This document shows positions 32,075 through 44,349 of a stretch of 64,000 nt of DNA, piece by piece. The stretch covers positions 34,288,001 to 34,352,000 of the forward strand of contig NC_084921.1 of the NCBI RefSeq assembly GCF_958298935.1. Direction: 5' to 3'. Made by a program: the position numbers and the translations under genes. This stretch comes from Phragmites australis. Lineage: Eukaryota > Streptophyta > Magnoliopsida > Poales > Poaceae. Under the pieces are notes generated by a model, which saw only the letters and a list, made by a program, of their open reading frames with translations, was not told where the DNA came from and searched no databases. Positions within the stretch are counted from its first letter, which is position 1, and each line of letters opens with the position of its first letter.

Positions 32075-33329
32075 GTATGAAAGAGTGTTGCAATAATAAT
32101 CGGTGTTCTAGAACTGAGAAAGTCGACTAGAGGGGTTAAATAGGAGCCTCATCAAAATCTTGTATGGCCTATCTCAATCTTTTTACCCAACGCACCTCAA
32201 ATCAATACGTGGAAGGAACAAAATCGAGAGAAATAAAACACAACAAAAATCTCTGAAAAAAGCATGACTCTCATGGATGAATATGAACTCTAGGTTTCAT
32301 AGAAATCAATTCCAAGAGTCATAGCAAAAGAAAAAAAAAAACTTGCAACTTGATTCACTTAGATTCGAAGAAATAGACACCGGGTGAAGAGAGTCTCCAA
32401 GTTGATGATCTAGAGGTAAGGGATGGTTTAAGATTGACTCATAGATGATTCTTACCCCTGTAGCAACATAAGAAAACAACTCCAACGTGATGGAAAAATT
32501 TAGCTCTTCAACAAAAACGAAAATCATAATAAAAAATTGAAAGACTTGCAAACTTGTAAGGAAACCCAATAGAGAGAAACTAAAAGTAGATGAATACAAG
32601 TACAAAGAGGAAACATAAAGTTCATTTCTTGCAAAGGAACGTCATATTTCGACGGATTACAAAGTAGTTTTGCTTATGAAAACTAACACAAAGGCTAAGC
32701 TGTCCTCTTATTCTCCTCAAAAACCTTAGCACATAATCTCAAATGGCTGGCTTAAAAGGGTTCAACCAGCCATCCCCCTCTATTTATAGCTTAGGTTCTT
32801 TAATCTCTAAGTTTACTTGATGGTTCCCAAAATGTTCATCTCTTCCAATACACTCCTACCTACTACCGATGGTATTTTCGTCTATCTTTTTTCTCGTCCA
32901 TTGAACAGTCGTGGCGCCTTCAAGACTTAAATTCGTCTCGACGCAAGTTTCACGATAATGCCACGTGTACTTCACACTTTCCCACGGTTTTGAGGCTAAA
33001 CCGCGAAACTGCCTTGCACGCTTCTCAAAGCATGACTCACCTGCCACTTGCTTACATCTTAAGCAAGCCACCCGATGTCGACGCGTGTACTCCATCTTGT
33101 GATATCGACTGCCGGCAAGTCTCTCCCACTCCAAATCCCTCGAACTGACTTGTCACTTGCACCAGCATCTATTTTGCTTGACTTTGTGAACACGTTGTCT
33201 TCATCCACCATCTCATGCTTTACTTGCCCTCTACGTGTACAGCTAGGATCACCTTTGACTCCGCTTGGTCTCCTTGATCGTTCGGCACTAAGCACCCCGC
33301 TTTGCCCCGATCATCCTATCATGTACCGC
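32075..33329 (-). mobile_element. Copia-type LTR, R/U5 half (interrupted by the Gypsy element)
   Basis: On the minus strand this contains a TATA box (GCTATAAATAGAGGGG near 32783) and ends CCTATTTAACCCCTCTAGTCGAC near 32125, the U5 end style of grass Copia LTRs. It is cut at ACCGC (33325-33329), and the sequence resumes at 47438. The exact 3' terminus near 32075 is approximate. Confidence 0.55.
33325..33329. repeat. Target-site duplication of the Gypsy element, left
   Basis: ACCGC, repeated at 47438-47442. Confidence 0.88.
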
Positions 33330-34774
33330 TGTCGGAGGATTAACTCCAGTCGCAGGGATCCCGAGAGACCCCTTTTTAGAGATTCGGCCGGGGGATGATC
33401 TTGAGTATGTTTGTCGGAGAAATAAATAGGAATGAATGCAACTGCCAGTGGTGGTAGAATGACCTAGTGCAAAAAGAAGTAAATGCACCAGAATTTAGAT
33501 AGGTTCGGGCCGCACGGGGGTGTAACACCCTACTCCTGTATGGATACTATAAATGCCCTGAGGAAGTCCCTCAAGGATGTTGCTGGTTACAAGAATGTTG
33601 GTCTATCTTAGAATCTGGGGCTCTTTGTTCTTCGGCATGTCTCGTGCTGCTCACTTCTCGGTCGTGTTTCTCTTGTGCTGCGTTCTTGCCTATGCTTAAG
33701 GATCTATTCCAGATGTTTGCTTCTGTGCCGCTGGCTGCTTCAAATACCCGCCAGTAGCAACATGCCCCTAACGGGAGGGGGGCACGAGTTCTGAGACACC
33801 ATAAATGAAAAGGGCGTCATCATTTCCTCTAGGAGAAGTGACCGGGGGTGGAAAATGCGGCACACGCTCAGTCACCCGTCACCATAAATGGCCTGGCAAT
33901 GGGCGCCGTGGAGAGGGCCCACCGGGCAGCCGCAGAGCGGCCCGACGTGCCCGCCTTGTCTTGTTCCCCTACCACAGCAGCGCGGTAGACGGAACGCCTC
34001 GGCCCTCACGACGTTATCCTGAGACGGGCCGGATGGCATGGGACGGGACCCGTGCAATTAATAACCCACGCCTCTCTGCCAGAACGTGGCAGGAACTGAC
34101 GCTGAGCGCGGCGGGAGCAGTTGGAGGTGACAGGCCATGCACGCTCTTTAAATACGGCATCGGGCCTTTGACTAGCTGACACCTCATTGGTGGGCCCCTC
34201 GGGGGCCTCCACCAGGGGGCTTTCTGGGTCGTCGGGGTACCGAGTGCTCGGGGGTACTGTTCATCTCCCCGAGCACCTTCTCCCGAGAATGCACTTTCTT
34301 GTCCTCGGGGAACCGAGTGCTCGGGGGTACTGTTCACCTCCGCAAGCACTCTCTCCCGGGCACACTTGTACGGATCCTCGGAGAACCGAGTGCTCGGGGG
34401 CTACTGCACGCAGCCCCGAGCACTCTCTCCTGGAACTTCCTTCAGTGAGTCCTCGGGATACTTGGGTGCCCAGGGGCCACTGCCGGCGGCTCCGGGCATG
34501 CTTCTTCCGGTGCTTAGCTCTCCTGGTCGTCCGGGGACTAGGGTGCTCAGGGGTCACCGTACACCTTCCCCAGCACTTTCTTCCCGGTACTTAGATTTCG
34601 TTGATCATCGGGGAACTGGGGTACTCGGGGGCCACGGACTGCAGCCCCGAGCGCCTTCTCCTGGCACTTGATCTTTTCTCATCTTGCGGGAGAGACTCCG
34701 CGGGATGGTGCCATGTGGCGGATGGCTGGTCTGGCCTCGGGATTCGGGGACCCCTGGTTCCTGATACACCGACA
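33330..34774 (-). repeat. Gypsy 3' LTR
   Basis: TGTCGGAGG...ACACCGACA. It contains several copies of GGGGAACCGAGTGCTCGGGG and CCGAGCACTCTCTCC, an internal minisatellite shared with the other LTR. Confidence 0.92.
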
Positions 34775-34795
34775 GCAGCCCCCGGCCCCATTGGT
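34775..34795 (-). other. Polypurine tract of the Gypsy element
   Basis: On the minus strand CAATGGGGCCGGGGGCTGC directly precedes the 3' LTR. This is the priming site for plus-strand DNA synthesis, and its position supports the minus orientation. Confidence 0.6.
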
Positions 34796-35305
34796 AGGCA
34801 ATGGCCCAGAGACTGCGGATGGGCCCTTCATCGCGAACGAGGCCGAAGCCGGCACTGACGCCACGTGGTGAGCTTTCAGTAGGTGCTCCCTCCGGTCTGG
34901 GCCTCTGGTACGGCCCAACGGGGAGCCAAACGGACGCGTGTCCAAACGACTCCCGAGGCGTGTGACAACAGGACTGGCGGCGCGTGATGACAGAGCAGGC
35001 GACACGCGCGGTAGCCACTCAAATCAAGGAAAATACGCCTGGCAACTGCTTACACCGCACGATCCGTGGGAGATTCGCCTGGCGGTTGCGTTGATCGAGG
35101 AAACCGTCCCGCCGAGTGTTCTGTGGCAGGCGACGTTTGAATTCCCCTGGGGTATAAAAGGAGGAGGGGAGCGAACTGCCACCCTCTTTACGCCATCTTG
35201 TGATCAAGCTCTTGCCCTCTTTGCGCTCCTGAGCCCTAGACTTTCCTTAGGCGATTAGAGCACTTTCCTTTCCCCACCGTCTAGATCATCCCTCACCCCG
35301 ACGAG

Positions 35306-38300
35306 ATGTCAAGAGCAGGAGGAAGCCGCCGTGACAGGACTCCCGACGGCATACTGCCGGAGTCCCGCCTGGTGAACAAGGAGGCGGCGGACAGTGTTTG
35401 GAAGCTGATGGTCCCCGAGAGCCAGCGGGGGGCCTCAGTGGTGACGCCGGCGAGCTTCCCGCCAGTGACAAACCGTCCGGGGTGCATCGTCCTCTTCACT
35501 TCCTTCGTGGCGGCCGGGCTGGTGCCGCCATTATCAACATTCTTCCTTCAGGTCCTGGAGACGTTTGGGATCCAGTTGGTGCATCTCAGCTCCAACTCCG
35601 TCGTCATCCTGGCGGTCTTCGCCCACCTCTGCGAGATGTTCGTGGGGGTGCCACTGTCGGTGACGCTCTTCCAGCACTTCTTTGTGCTGCGGTTGGCCGG
35701 GAAGAAGAGGGGCTTCTCCACCGCGGACGTCGCCGGCTGCTGCAACTTCCGGCTGCGGGACGGCCTGGGGGAGCAATACATTCCCCAAGTACTGCGAAGC
35801 AAGTGGGAGGACTGGTGGCGCAACTGGTTCTACGTCGACGTCAGCCTCCACGACCGTCTGACTCTGTCGGAGATGGCGGCGGAACCCTAGAAGGCGACCT
35901 GGGAGGTGCCACCGCAGATGGACGCGTGGATGGCGCCGGTCCTGGAGCGCATCGACTTCCTGCGCCAGGCCGGACTTACCTCGGTGATGGTGGTGGCGGA
36001 CTACCTGCGCCGCCTCCTGGCACCCCTGCGGGAGCGGGCCCGGCCCTGCTGGTTTTACACCGGCCCCCAGGACATCACCCGAACCCAGATCGGCGAGGAG
36101 TGGGACTTGGGCAGGCCAACGCTGAAGGGCCTGCTCCGGGTGGTGATCGGGGTGGATGACCTGAGCCGGGCGGAGCTCCCGTGGAAGGAGATGGCACTCT
36201 ACGCCAATCCAGACCGGGTGGCGCTGCAGGCGAAGCTGCCGGAGTTCAACGCCCAGGGGCTGGTCGACAGGCCAGGGCGCCGAAACCCCGAGACCATTCA
36301 GATCCCTGGAGCGGACGAGGCGGCCGGCGAGGAGGCCGCAAGATGATCCGGCGCAGACTGGTGGCCCGGGCGCCCTATGCGGCGAGCCGCAGGCCAGCGG
36401 TGGGGCTGCAGCGGGCAGCAGCCGCCAGACCGGAGGAGGAGGCACCACCGACAGCGGGGCGGCGATAGCGCCGTGGGACAGATGGAAGCGCCCCCAGACT
36501 TTTGTTCCTGCGCCGGCGTCCCCGCCGTCGCCGTCGCCTGGCGAGGAGGGAGGCCGGGGCGGTCAGTCGTCCAGCGCGAGGCTGTCGGCGGGGGCGGCAT
36601 CTGCGGTTCTGGAACCAGACTTTGATCTGCTTGGGCCTGGTCTGGAGCCCGAAGACCGCACGGCGGCCCCGCAGAGCCCCCCGTTGAAGAGGAGGAGGGA
36701 GGACTCCGGGCCCACGTCATCGGGCCCGGGGTACAGGATCCCGGCATCGAGATGGCAATACAGAGGACCCAAATCTGCGTAAGTTTTCCCCCTTTCCTTT
36801 GTGAGTATACTTCGCCCAGAGCGGCTTTGGAGACTAACCTTCATTTTTCTTCTGCAGGCCACCGGCGAAGGCACCGAGGCCGGTTCCAGCCCCCGAGCCG
36901 AGCGCGCCTGAGCCAAGCGCGCCAGCGGAGCCAGAGCCGCTGAGCGCTCCGGCCGAGACGGGAACACAGGCGCCGCCCAGCCCCGAGCGGGTGGCAGCGG
37001 TCGTGCCCGATCAGTCAGCGCCGGCTGAGTCCACCTCGTCGTGGGCGGTGCCTGCATGGCAATTTTCGGGGACCCCGAGCCCCTCAGAGGAGGCTCGTAG
37101 GGGACCCAGCGCCCAGCCGTCGCCTAGCCAGCCCGCCGACCCCCTCCCAGTCGTGCTGGGAAGCGCCCAGGAGGTGATCAAGAGGCTGGAGGTGGCCATG
37201 GCGGGGGAGATGACGCAGCTTGAGGCGGACCGTGCCGCCCTTGCTGTGGAGAGGGCGCGACTTATCGCGGGCTGGCACCTTTTTGAGGCCCGCGTCACCG
37301 TGGCGCGCACCGCCAACAAGGGCGAGCGGCGCACCCTAGAGGAGGAGCGGAAGGCCCTAGAGGGCACCCGCGCGAAGGCCGCGCAAGAACGGGAGGAAGC
37401 CGCCCGCCTGGCTGAGGCATCGCAGCAGCAGGCTGCCGAGGCGCTCGCCAGGGAGAGGCAGGCGCATGCGCGGGATTAGACGGTTCTGGCCCGTGAGAGG
37501 GCAACGGAAGCCTCCCAGGCTGAATTGGCCCACCTGAAAGGCGAGGCTAACCAGGTCCGCGCTGAACTCCAACACCGGGAGGAGGAGCTCCAGAGCCGGG
37601 AGGAGGACGTCGCCATCAGGGAGACCGACGTCGGCATTACGACGACGGACCTGGAAGCCCAGAGGAACTGCTGATTCTCTGGGAAACGGAGGCCGCTGAG
37701 GCGATGCTGGCCGCGGCCGCTCAGGAGGAGCGGGCCGCCAAGTGAGAGTCCGAGCTGACCGCCCGCGAGCAAGCCTTCTCCGCCCTTGCGGAGCGGGTGA
37801 AGCGGGCTGAAGCCCAGGCGACCGGCGCGGCCGGGGGACAGGGCTTCGAGGAGCGGCTGTAGCGCGCGATGGACGAGCTCGAGGTCGTCGAGACCGAACG
37901 GGCCAATGTGAAGCGGATGATGGAAGACATCTTCCGACAGATACGGAGGTCCGTGAGGGCGGCTGGGCTCGGGCGAGTCGACGTGGAGGCGAAGGGGACT
38001 GGCCTTGGCCAGGTTGCCCTCGGCTTCCAGAGGATCAGCCAGCGCCTCGAGGCGCTGCCCCAGGCCGTCCAGGAACTCGCCGCCTGGGAAGGGCGTGGTT
38101 TGGCCCAGGCAGTGGCCGAACATGTCCTGGCCTGCTACCGAAGCCGGGACCCGAACTCCCGCTGGAACCAGCTCAGGAAGGGGTGGTTGAAGCCGAGGAG
38201 GAGGCCGCCTAGGAGGCAGTTCGGGGCGCCGCCGCCAAAGTGGCGGCCTGCTTTACGCGAGAGGCACCGCCAACCTCAGACCCGGGGAGTAGTGGTGAGG

Positions 38301-38312
38301 GCTCCGACTTAG
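35306..38312 (+). pseudogene. Antisense ORF of the Gypsy element (Transposase_28 / 'putative gypsy type transposon' protein)
   Basis: This lies between pol and the 3' LTR on the strand opposite gag-pol. Part 1 (35306-35890, then in frame to 36346 after a TAG at 35888) reads as the plant protein family annotated as putative gypsy-type transposon (TPPSTFFLQVLETFGIQL-like core, WEDWWRNWFYVD, WDLGRPTLKGLLRVVIG). A short intron (about 36779-36858, donor GTAAGT, acceptor TTCTGCAG) precedes a Pro/Glu-rich linker. A long coiled coil follows (about 37150-37670, RAALAVERARLIAG and EERKALEGTRAKAAQERE), then a C-terminal block (37869-38312). Stops at 35888, 37478 and 37672 and a frame change near 38.16 kb break it. 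Its function in Tat elements is unknown. Confidence 0.65.
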
Positions 38313-38314
38313 AG

Positions 38315-38420
38315 TAGGCTTTTGTAGTTTTTTCTTTTTCTTTGTCTTGATGTAAATATGGGAGTGATCCCTCAGAACAGCTGTCCCTTTTTGTGAATAT
38401 AACGGAAGCCTTTCTTTGGG
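38315..38420 (+). terminator. Candidate 3' end of the antisense transcript
   Basis: Directly after the antisense ORF a T-rich stretch is followed by TGATGTAAATATGGGAG and TTGTGAATATAACGGAAGCC, typical of plant near- and far-upstream polyadenylation signals. No transcript data are available. Confidence 0.3.
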
Positions 38421-38729
38421 GTCGCAACTCCAGTATTCTTCTGAGTGCTTGATGAAGTTTCTGCTGTTTTCACTTGATGCCCCGAGGAGTACTCAGTCGG
38501 ACCGACCCCGACCTTTCCTTCCCCGAGAACAAAATCGCCCCGACCGTCCTTCTCGACGCGTTCAGCCCCCGAGCCCTCGCGAGTCCGCAACGGCTAAGTC
38601 AAAAGACAAAGGCACGAACTTCCTTGCTCGGGAGATAGATCGATCCAGCACGGAGCACGCCATGACCGGTGAACACTTTTCCACCTTGCGACCACTCAGC
38701 CAGTAGACTGGAGACACGCGTGGGCGGGA

Positions 38730-39690
38730 ATGCGACCAAGAGTCCCCACGGTTCGGTGGTGCCCGGGCTTAGGATGGACCGGACCGAGCACCGATAGCCC
38801 GTCCCTGGGGCCTAAGCTCCGGACTACTCGAGCGGCTCGAGTGATAGGATTACCCGAGAACCCTAGGGACTCGGTACTTCTCGGGGCCCTACAAGCGGAC
38901 CGAACACCACGACCACCATGAAAGACTTCAATTGGACATTACCGCACGTACGATACACCTTTCTACGGACCGTTCTGTCGTTCTAGGAAAAAGTGGACAC
39001 GCGGCAGGGTTTTGTGCGCGAGGAGACCATCTCACCGAGTAGATTAGAGTACGAGGGCCCCCGAGGATGACTCGGGAACAAAATATTACTGAATGTAAAT
39101 TCGTCTGAATTTAACCACTCACCGGATAGCTGTCAGCCTTTTGGCCAACCAATCCAGGAGGGGCACGCGCTCCGAGCTCGGGGTGCCCGGGAACTTGGTT
39201 CCCAGGGCCGGGGCGCCTGAGCACCAGGGGGCGCATGAGGAGCCTGGGATCAGGCGATCCCGACCACTCACGCCTGAGCGGTAGGACCACCCGAGGACCC
39301 TTGGGGCCGAGCAACGACCTGGGCATGGAGGCCCTCGCGGTCGAGCTGCTTTTGCTTTTGATTGTCGATCTGTGACTTGAGAAAAAATAGAGAAATTATT
39401 TGCTTGGTGCGCTCTGTTAGTGCGGTACTCATTATAGACTGCTCTCGTTTTCGACCCGAGACCTCTCGAATGCCCAGACCGGCGGACAAGAGCAGACAGA
39501 GGCATAACCCAAAGGTCCTATGGTTTGGTGGCGTCCGGGTATGACAGACCAGACTGAGCACCGACAGCCCGCCCCTGGGGCCTAGGCTCCGGACTACTCG
39601 AGCGGCTCGAGCGATAGGATTACCCGAGAACCCCAGGGACTCGGTAGTGCCCGGGAGACTGTCACGACACCGAACACCACAGCCTACCAC
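38730..39690. repeat. Large direct repeat inside the Gypsy element, offset about 770 bp
   Basis: The block around 38730-38920 (GGACTACTCGAGCGGCTCGA, GATAGGATTACCCGAGAACC, GACTCGGTA, CGAACACCAC) recurs around 39500-39690 in the same order with modest divergence. GGACTACTCG falls at 38821 and 39591. It lies between the antisense gene and pol. Confidence 0.75.
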
Positions 39691-39981
39691 AACAGATGTA
39701 AGTCAGCGCAACTGCCCGCGCGCATACCGACCAGGATTCTTTTATCAGCGGGGAAAATGAGAGAGCGAATTTTTCTCGCACAATCGAGCATCTCACCAGA
39801 CAGATTAAACATATGGAATCCAGAAAAATGAAATTGACATATGATTGCACATTGATATACATACTGTATTGACAATTTTTTTACAAGGTTGGGTGACTTA
39901 CCCAGTTAGTGGTAGCCCCCGGTCAACTTGGGCAGGGGGAAGCCCCCGGCTTGGGTGACCTGAGCCTGCAAACATGGCCAT

Positions 39982-41781
39982 CTACGGGAAGAACTTGCGC
40001 AGGTGCTCGATGTTCAACGGGTTGGGGAGCGGCTGCCCATCTTCTGCAGCCAACCGATAAGAGCCTTCTCGTGGGACACCGATCACGGTAAAGGAGCCTT
40101 CCCACATAGGGGACAGGTTATTCCTTCCTTCGCGCGACTGGACGTGTCGGAGAACTAGATCCCCCACCTTGAGAGACCGGGCCTGGACGTGGTGCTGATG
40201 GTAGCGTCGCAGGCTTTGCTGGTAGCGGGCTGCTCAGACGGCGGCACGCCGCCGGCGCTCTTCCAAATAGTCAACGTTGTCGCGCCTCTGCTGCTCCTGT
40301 TCGCCTTCAGAGTAGGCATGCACCCGAGGGGAGCCTAGAGTGATCTCGGAGGGGAGGGCCGCCTCAGCACCGTACATGAGGAAGAAAGGAGTCTCCCCGG
40401 TAGCGCGACTTGGCGTGGTCCGGTTGGCCCATAGCACGGCAGGCAGCTCGTCGATCCACCATTTCCCGTGCTTTACGAGCACGTTGTAGGTCCGGGTTTT
40501 GAGCCCATTCAGTATCTCCGCGTTGGCGCACTTGACCTGCCCATTGCTCCGAGGATGAGCGACGGAGGCGAAGCAGAGCTTGATGCTGAGGTCTTCGCAG
40601 TAGTCCCCGAACAGGGCACTTGTGAACTGTGTGCCGTTGTCTGTGATGATCCGGTTCGGGACACCGAATCAACTCGTGATGCCGCGGATAAACTGGAGCG
40701 CCGTGTTCTTGGTGACCTTGACGACTGGGACTGCCTCCGGCCACTTGGTGAATTTGTCGATGGCGACGTAAAGGTACTCATAACCCCCGATTGCTCGGGG
40801 GAATGGACCCAGAATGTCCAACCCCCAGACCGCGAAAGGCCATGACAGGGGGATGGTTTGAAGAGCCTGAGCTGGCTGGTGAATCTGCTTTGCGTGGAAC
40901 TGGCACGCTCTGCAGCGCCGAACCAGCTCGGAAGCATCCTGGAGGGCTATAGGCCAGTAGAAACCTTGCCGGAAGGTCTTTCCGACCAGCGTGCGGAACG
41001 ATGCATGGCCACCGCACTCGCCCTCATGGACCTCAGCGAGAACCTCGCCGCCTTCTGCCCGGGAGATGCATTTTAGGAGAATACCGCCTGCGCTACACCG
41101 GTAGAGATCCCCATCTACTATGGCATAGCGTTTGGACTGCCGAGCAACTCTTTCGGCAGAAGCCTCATCCCCGGGGAGGAACTTTTCCTTCAAGTACCCT
41201 CGGATCTCGTCCATCCACGAGGCATCTTGAGAACAATCAGCAAGCGCAGCGCACTTGCCGGACGACGGTACCCTGTCGGGGCTTCCCACTGAGGGCGCCG
41301 CCGGGGTCCCCTGAATTAAGCTCGAGGTTTCCCCTTCGTTCTGTTCGGCAGGCAGGACAGAAGGCCGTGTGAGTCTTTCTTCAAAGACTCCGGCAGGGAC
41401 ATGTGCACTGGAGGAGGCCAGGCGGGAGAGGTCGTCGGCCAGAGCGTTATCGCGATGAGGGATGTACCGCAGCTCCAAGCCGTCGAAGCGCTTCTCTAGC
41501 TTCCTAACTGCCGCCACGTACGCCGCCATTTGAGGATCCGTGCACTGGTACTCTTTAGATACCTGGTTGACCACCAGCTGGGAGTCTCCCTTGACCAGGA
41601 GGCGACGAATCCCGAGGCCCACTACGGCTCGAAGGCCGGCGATGAGGCCCTCGTATTCCGCCATGTTGTTGGATGCGTGGAACTGCAGCTGCACAACGTA
41701 CCGGAGTTCTTCACCCGTTGAGGAGGTGAGAACCACTCCGGCCCCCGCGCCTTTCAGTGTGAGGGAACCGTCGAAATGCAT
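39982..41781 (-). pseudogene. Gypsy pol 3' part: archaeal-type RNase H and integrase, disrupted
   Basis: Starts after the in-frame TAG at 41785. The RNase H reads HFDGS, AEYEGL, KGDSQLVV and ALADDLSR, carrying the D-E-D-D set, and is the second RNase H typical of Tat elements. The integrase has a zinc-binding HGGHASF / CRACQFH region, then the first catalytic Asp in WGLDILGPFP and the second in ITDNGTQF. Where the third catalytic residue should be (NGQVER in relatives) it reads NGQVKCAN, so the catalytic Glu is Lys. TGA stops lie at 40669-40671 and 40234-40236, each fitting a C-to-T change of CGA. The C-terminus ends NIEHLRKFFP at 39982. Confidence 0.88.
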
Positions 41782-41784
41782 AAT

Positions 41785-43389
41785 CTAGTACCCGGGCGAA
41801 TCGTGCCCGGGATATGTGGAGATCTCTTCTGGGATGACCTCAGGGACGGGCGTCCACTCTGCCACGAAATCAGAAAGCGCCTGGCTTTTGATCGCCTGGC
41901 GACTGACAAAGTGCAGGTCGAACTCCGCTAGCTCCACCGCCCACTTGACTACACGTCCGGTGCCTTCTCGGTTCCGGAGGATGGGCCCCAGTGGGTACGT
42001 GATAACCACCGAGACCTTGTGCGCTTGGCAGTAGTAGCGCAGCTTCCGGGAAGCGATGAGCATGGCGTAGAGCAGCTTCTGAGCCTGGGGGTACCTTGTT
42101 TTGGCCTCCCGGAGGACTTCACTGACGAAGTACACCAGTCGCAGTACCCGGCGAGCCCGGATTGCGGCCTCGCCTGAGGGCCTGCTACAGCCCCTAGGCT
42201 CGACGACGTGGTCGGGGCTGACCGGGTGCTCGGGCTCTACTCCCTGGTCGGGAGGAGCCAAGCGCTCGGGCTCGACCCCCTGCTCGGGAGGAGCCACGAG
42301 GACCGGGGAGTGCCCGGGGGCGACTGGGAGCTGGGACCCAGCACCTGACCCCGTGCACTCATCGCGCTCCACCACCAGCACCATGCTGACGACCTGAGGA
42401 GTGGCCGATATGTAGAGTAGCAGTGGCTCGCCTTCAGACGGGGCCACCAGCACGGGTGGTGAGGTGAGATACTTCTTCAGATCGCGGAAGGCCTGCTCGG
42501 CCTCCGGTGTCCAGTCGAAACGACCGGTCTTTTTCAGGAGCTTGAAGAGGGGGAGCCCCCGCTCTTCAAGTTTGGAGATGAAGCGCCCGAGGGCCGCCAT
42601 GCAGCCGGTGAGACGCTGGACCTCCTTGAGTCTAGCCGGGGGTCGCATCTGCTCGATGGCCCGGATCTTCTCTGGATTGGCCTCGATCCCTCGGCTGGAG
42701 ACCAAGAATCCGAGGAGCTTACCCGCATGTACCCCAAAGACACACTTCTCGGGGTTGAGCTTCAGGCGGGTAGTGCGGAGATTGTTGAAAGTCTCGGCAA
42801 GGTCTTCGAGCAGGGTGGCGTGGTCTCGGGACTTGACCATGAGATCGTCGATGTAGGCCTCGACATTGCGGCCAACTTGCAAATCAAGGGTGATGCGGAT
42901 AATGCGCTGGAAAGAAGACCCAGCATTACGCAAACCAAAAGGCATCGACACATAGCAATAAGTCCCCACCGGAGTGGTAAAAGCAGTTTTTTCTTCATCC
43001 TCTATGGCCATGCGAATCTGGTGATAACCAGAGTTTGCATCTAAGAAACACAAAAGATCACATCCGACGGTTGCATCTACAATTTGATCTATGCGGGGCA
43101 AAGGAAAATGATCTTTGGGACAAGCCTTGTTTAAATCGGTGTAGTCCACGCACATGCGGAGCTTGCTGTTGGCCTTCGGGATGATAACTGGGTTTGTCAA
43201 CCACTCGGGGTGGAGGACTAATCCGGCGTCAAGGAGCTTGCTGACATGCTCCCGGATGAACTCCTGGTGCTCAAGAGCCTGCCGCCGGACCTTCTGCTTC
43301 ACCGGGCGTGCGTTCGGATGCACAGCCAGGTGGTGCTCGATCACCTCCCTAGGGATCCCGGGCATATCGGACGGCTGCCATGCAAACAC
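41785..43389 (-). CDS. Gypsy reverse transcriptase with RNase H (pol segment)
   Basis: Copies element RNA to DNA inside virus-like particles. The frame of 534 residues shows [34 protein letters not shown] (first catalytic Asp) and YIDDLMVKS (the catalytic DD pair). A connection/RNase H-like part runs to [20 protein letters not shown]. The ATG at 43389 is simply the first in this frame. Upstream codons ([16 protein letters not shown]) belong to the same domain after a stop, so the true protein is a polyprotein continuous with protease. A TAG (41785-41787), probably once TGG, separates it from the RNase H/integrase part. Confidence 0.9.
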   Translation of the reverse strand: MFAWQPSDMPGIPREVIEHHLAVHPNARPVKQKVRRQALEHQEFIREHVSKLLDAGLVLHPEWLTNPVIIPKANSKLRMCVDYTDLNKACPKDHFPLPRIDQIVDATVGCDLLCFLDANSGYHQIRMAIEDEEKTAFTTPVGTYCYVSMPFGLRNAGSSFQRIIRITLDLQVGRNVEAYIDDLMVKSRDHATLLEDLAETFNNLRTTRLKLNPEKCVFGVHAGKLLGFLVSSRGIEANPEKIRAIEQMRPPARLKEVQRLTGCMAALGRFISKLEERGLPLFKLLKKTGRFDWTPEAEQAFRDLKKYLTSPPVLVAPSEGEPLLLYISATPQVVSMVLVVERDECTGSGAGSQLPVAPGHSPVLVAPPEQGVEPERLAPPDQGVEPEHPVSPDHVVEPRGCSRPSGEAAIRARRVLRLVYFVSEVLREAKTRYPQAQKLLYAMLIASRKLRYYCQAHKVSVVITYPLGPILRNREGTGRVVKWAVELAEFDLHFVSRQAIKSQALSDFVAEWTPVPEVIPEEISTYPGHDSPGY

Positions 43390-44349
43390 GTCGACGTTAG
43401 CCCAGAGGAAGGCGACGAGCGCGCTTTCCTATTTTCCACCCAAGTCACCGTCGATTCGGACGACCTGGGAGGCGCCTTCGCCCACCACGACCTCCTTCGT
43501 AGGAACAGAGGCGTCGGCAGCGAGTCGGGGTTTGGATTAGAGGGTCCCGGGCCCCCTGGACGACCTTCGACCTCGGCTCTGGTTGAGACCAAGGCCGAGT
43601 ATAACTGCTCGGCGCAGGAGGCAGCGCTGCTGGTCTTGGCGGACACGGAGATGGGGCCCACTGGGCCCGGCATCTTGACCGTGAGGTACGCGTAGTGCGT
43701 GACCACCATGAACCGAGCGAGCGCTAGGCACCCGAGGATGGCATTGTAGGGGAGGGGGAGCTCCACGACATCGAAGATGACGTTCTCCGTCCGGAAGTTG
43801 TCCCGGCTCCCGAATGTCACGGGCAACTCGACCTGCCCGAGGGACAGGGAGTGCCCAGGTGTCACCCTGTAAAACGGGAGAGATGGCTTTAGGCGCCTAG
43901 AGGGCACCTGCAGCTTCTCGAAGGCCTCCTTGGAGAGGAGGTTAAGGCCCGCTCCCCCGTCGATCAGCACTCTGCTGACCTTCACATTGCAGATGGTGGG
44001 GGACACTATCAGGGGTAGTCGCCCCACGCCTGCAGTACTGGCGGGGTAGTCGGCCAGGCTGAACGTGATCGGAGCGTCCGACCACTTCAGGGGCCTTATG
44101 GCCTCTTCGCTCGGGGTCACCGAGCACACCTCACGCCGCATGGTTTTGATACTGCGGCGGGAGGAGGGCGTGTACGCGCCTCCGTCAGTGAAGGCAACGG
44201 TGTGCTCGGGCTCCTGGAAGCCGAGTTCCGTGTTGTTGGGGGCGGCTTCATCGTCTCCACCCCCGCGGAGCTCGTCGTGGTCTCTTTGGCGCTGCTCGAC
44301 GAGGCCCTTGACCGTGCGGCACTCCGTGAGGTCATGCCATCTAGTCTAG
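43341..44349 (-). pseudogene. Gypsy aspartic protease with gag zinc-knuckle region, frame-broken
   Basis: Cleaves the gag-pol polyprotein. The upper end (44349 to about 44290) reads CPIH, stop, TRWHDLTECRTVK, a knuckle-like C-x2-H..H-x4-C pattern of Tat gag ends. The protease core reads VLIDGGAGLNLLS, the D-G-G form usual in this lineage, followed by VIFDVVELPLPYNAILG. The protease frame overlaps the RT frame at 43341-43389 in a different phase, so a frameshift lies near 43.5 kb. Confidence 0.75.

Noticed and set aside
35534..36448. 304-residue minus-strand frame opposite the Gypsy antisense gene
   Set aside because: The plus-strand frame matches a known transposon protein family; the opposite frame is GC-driven shadow with no motif.
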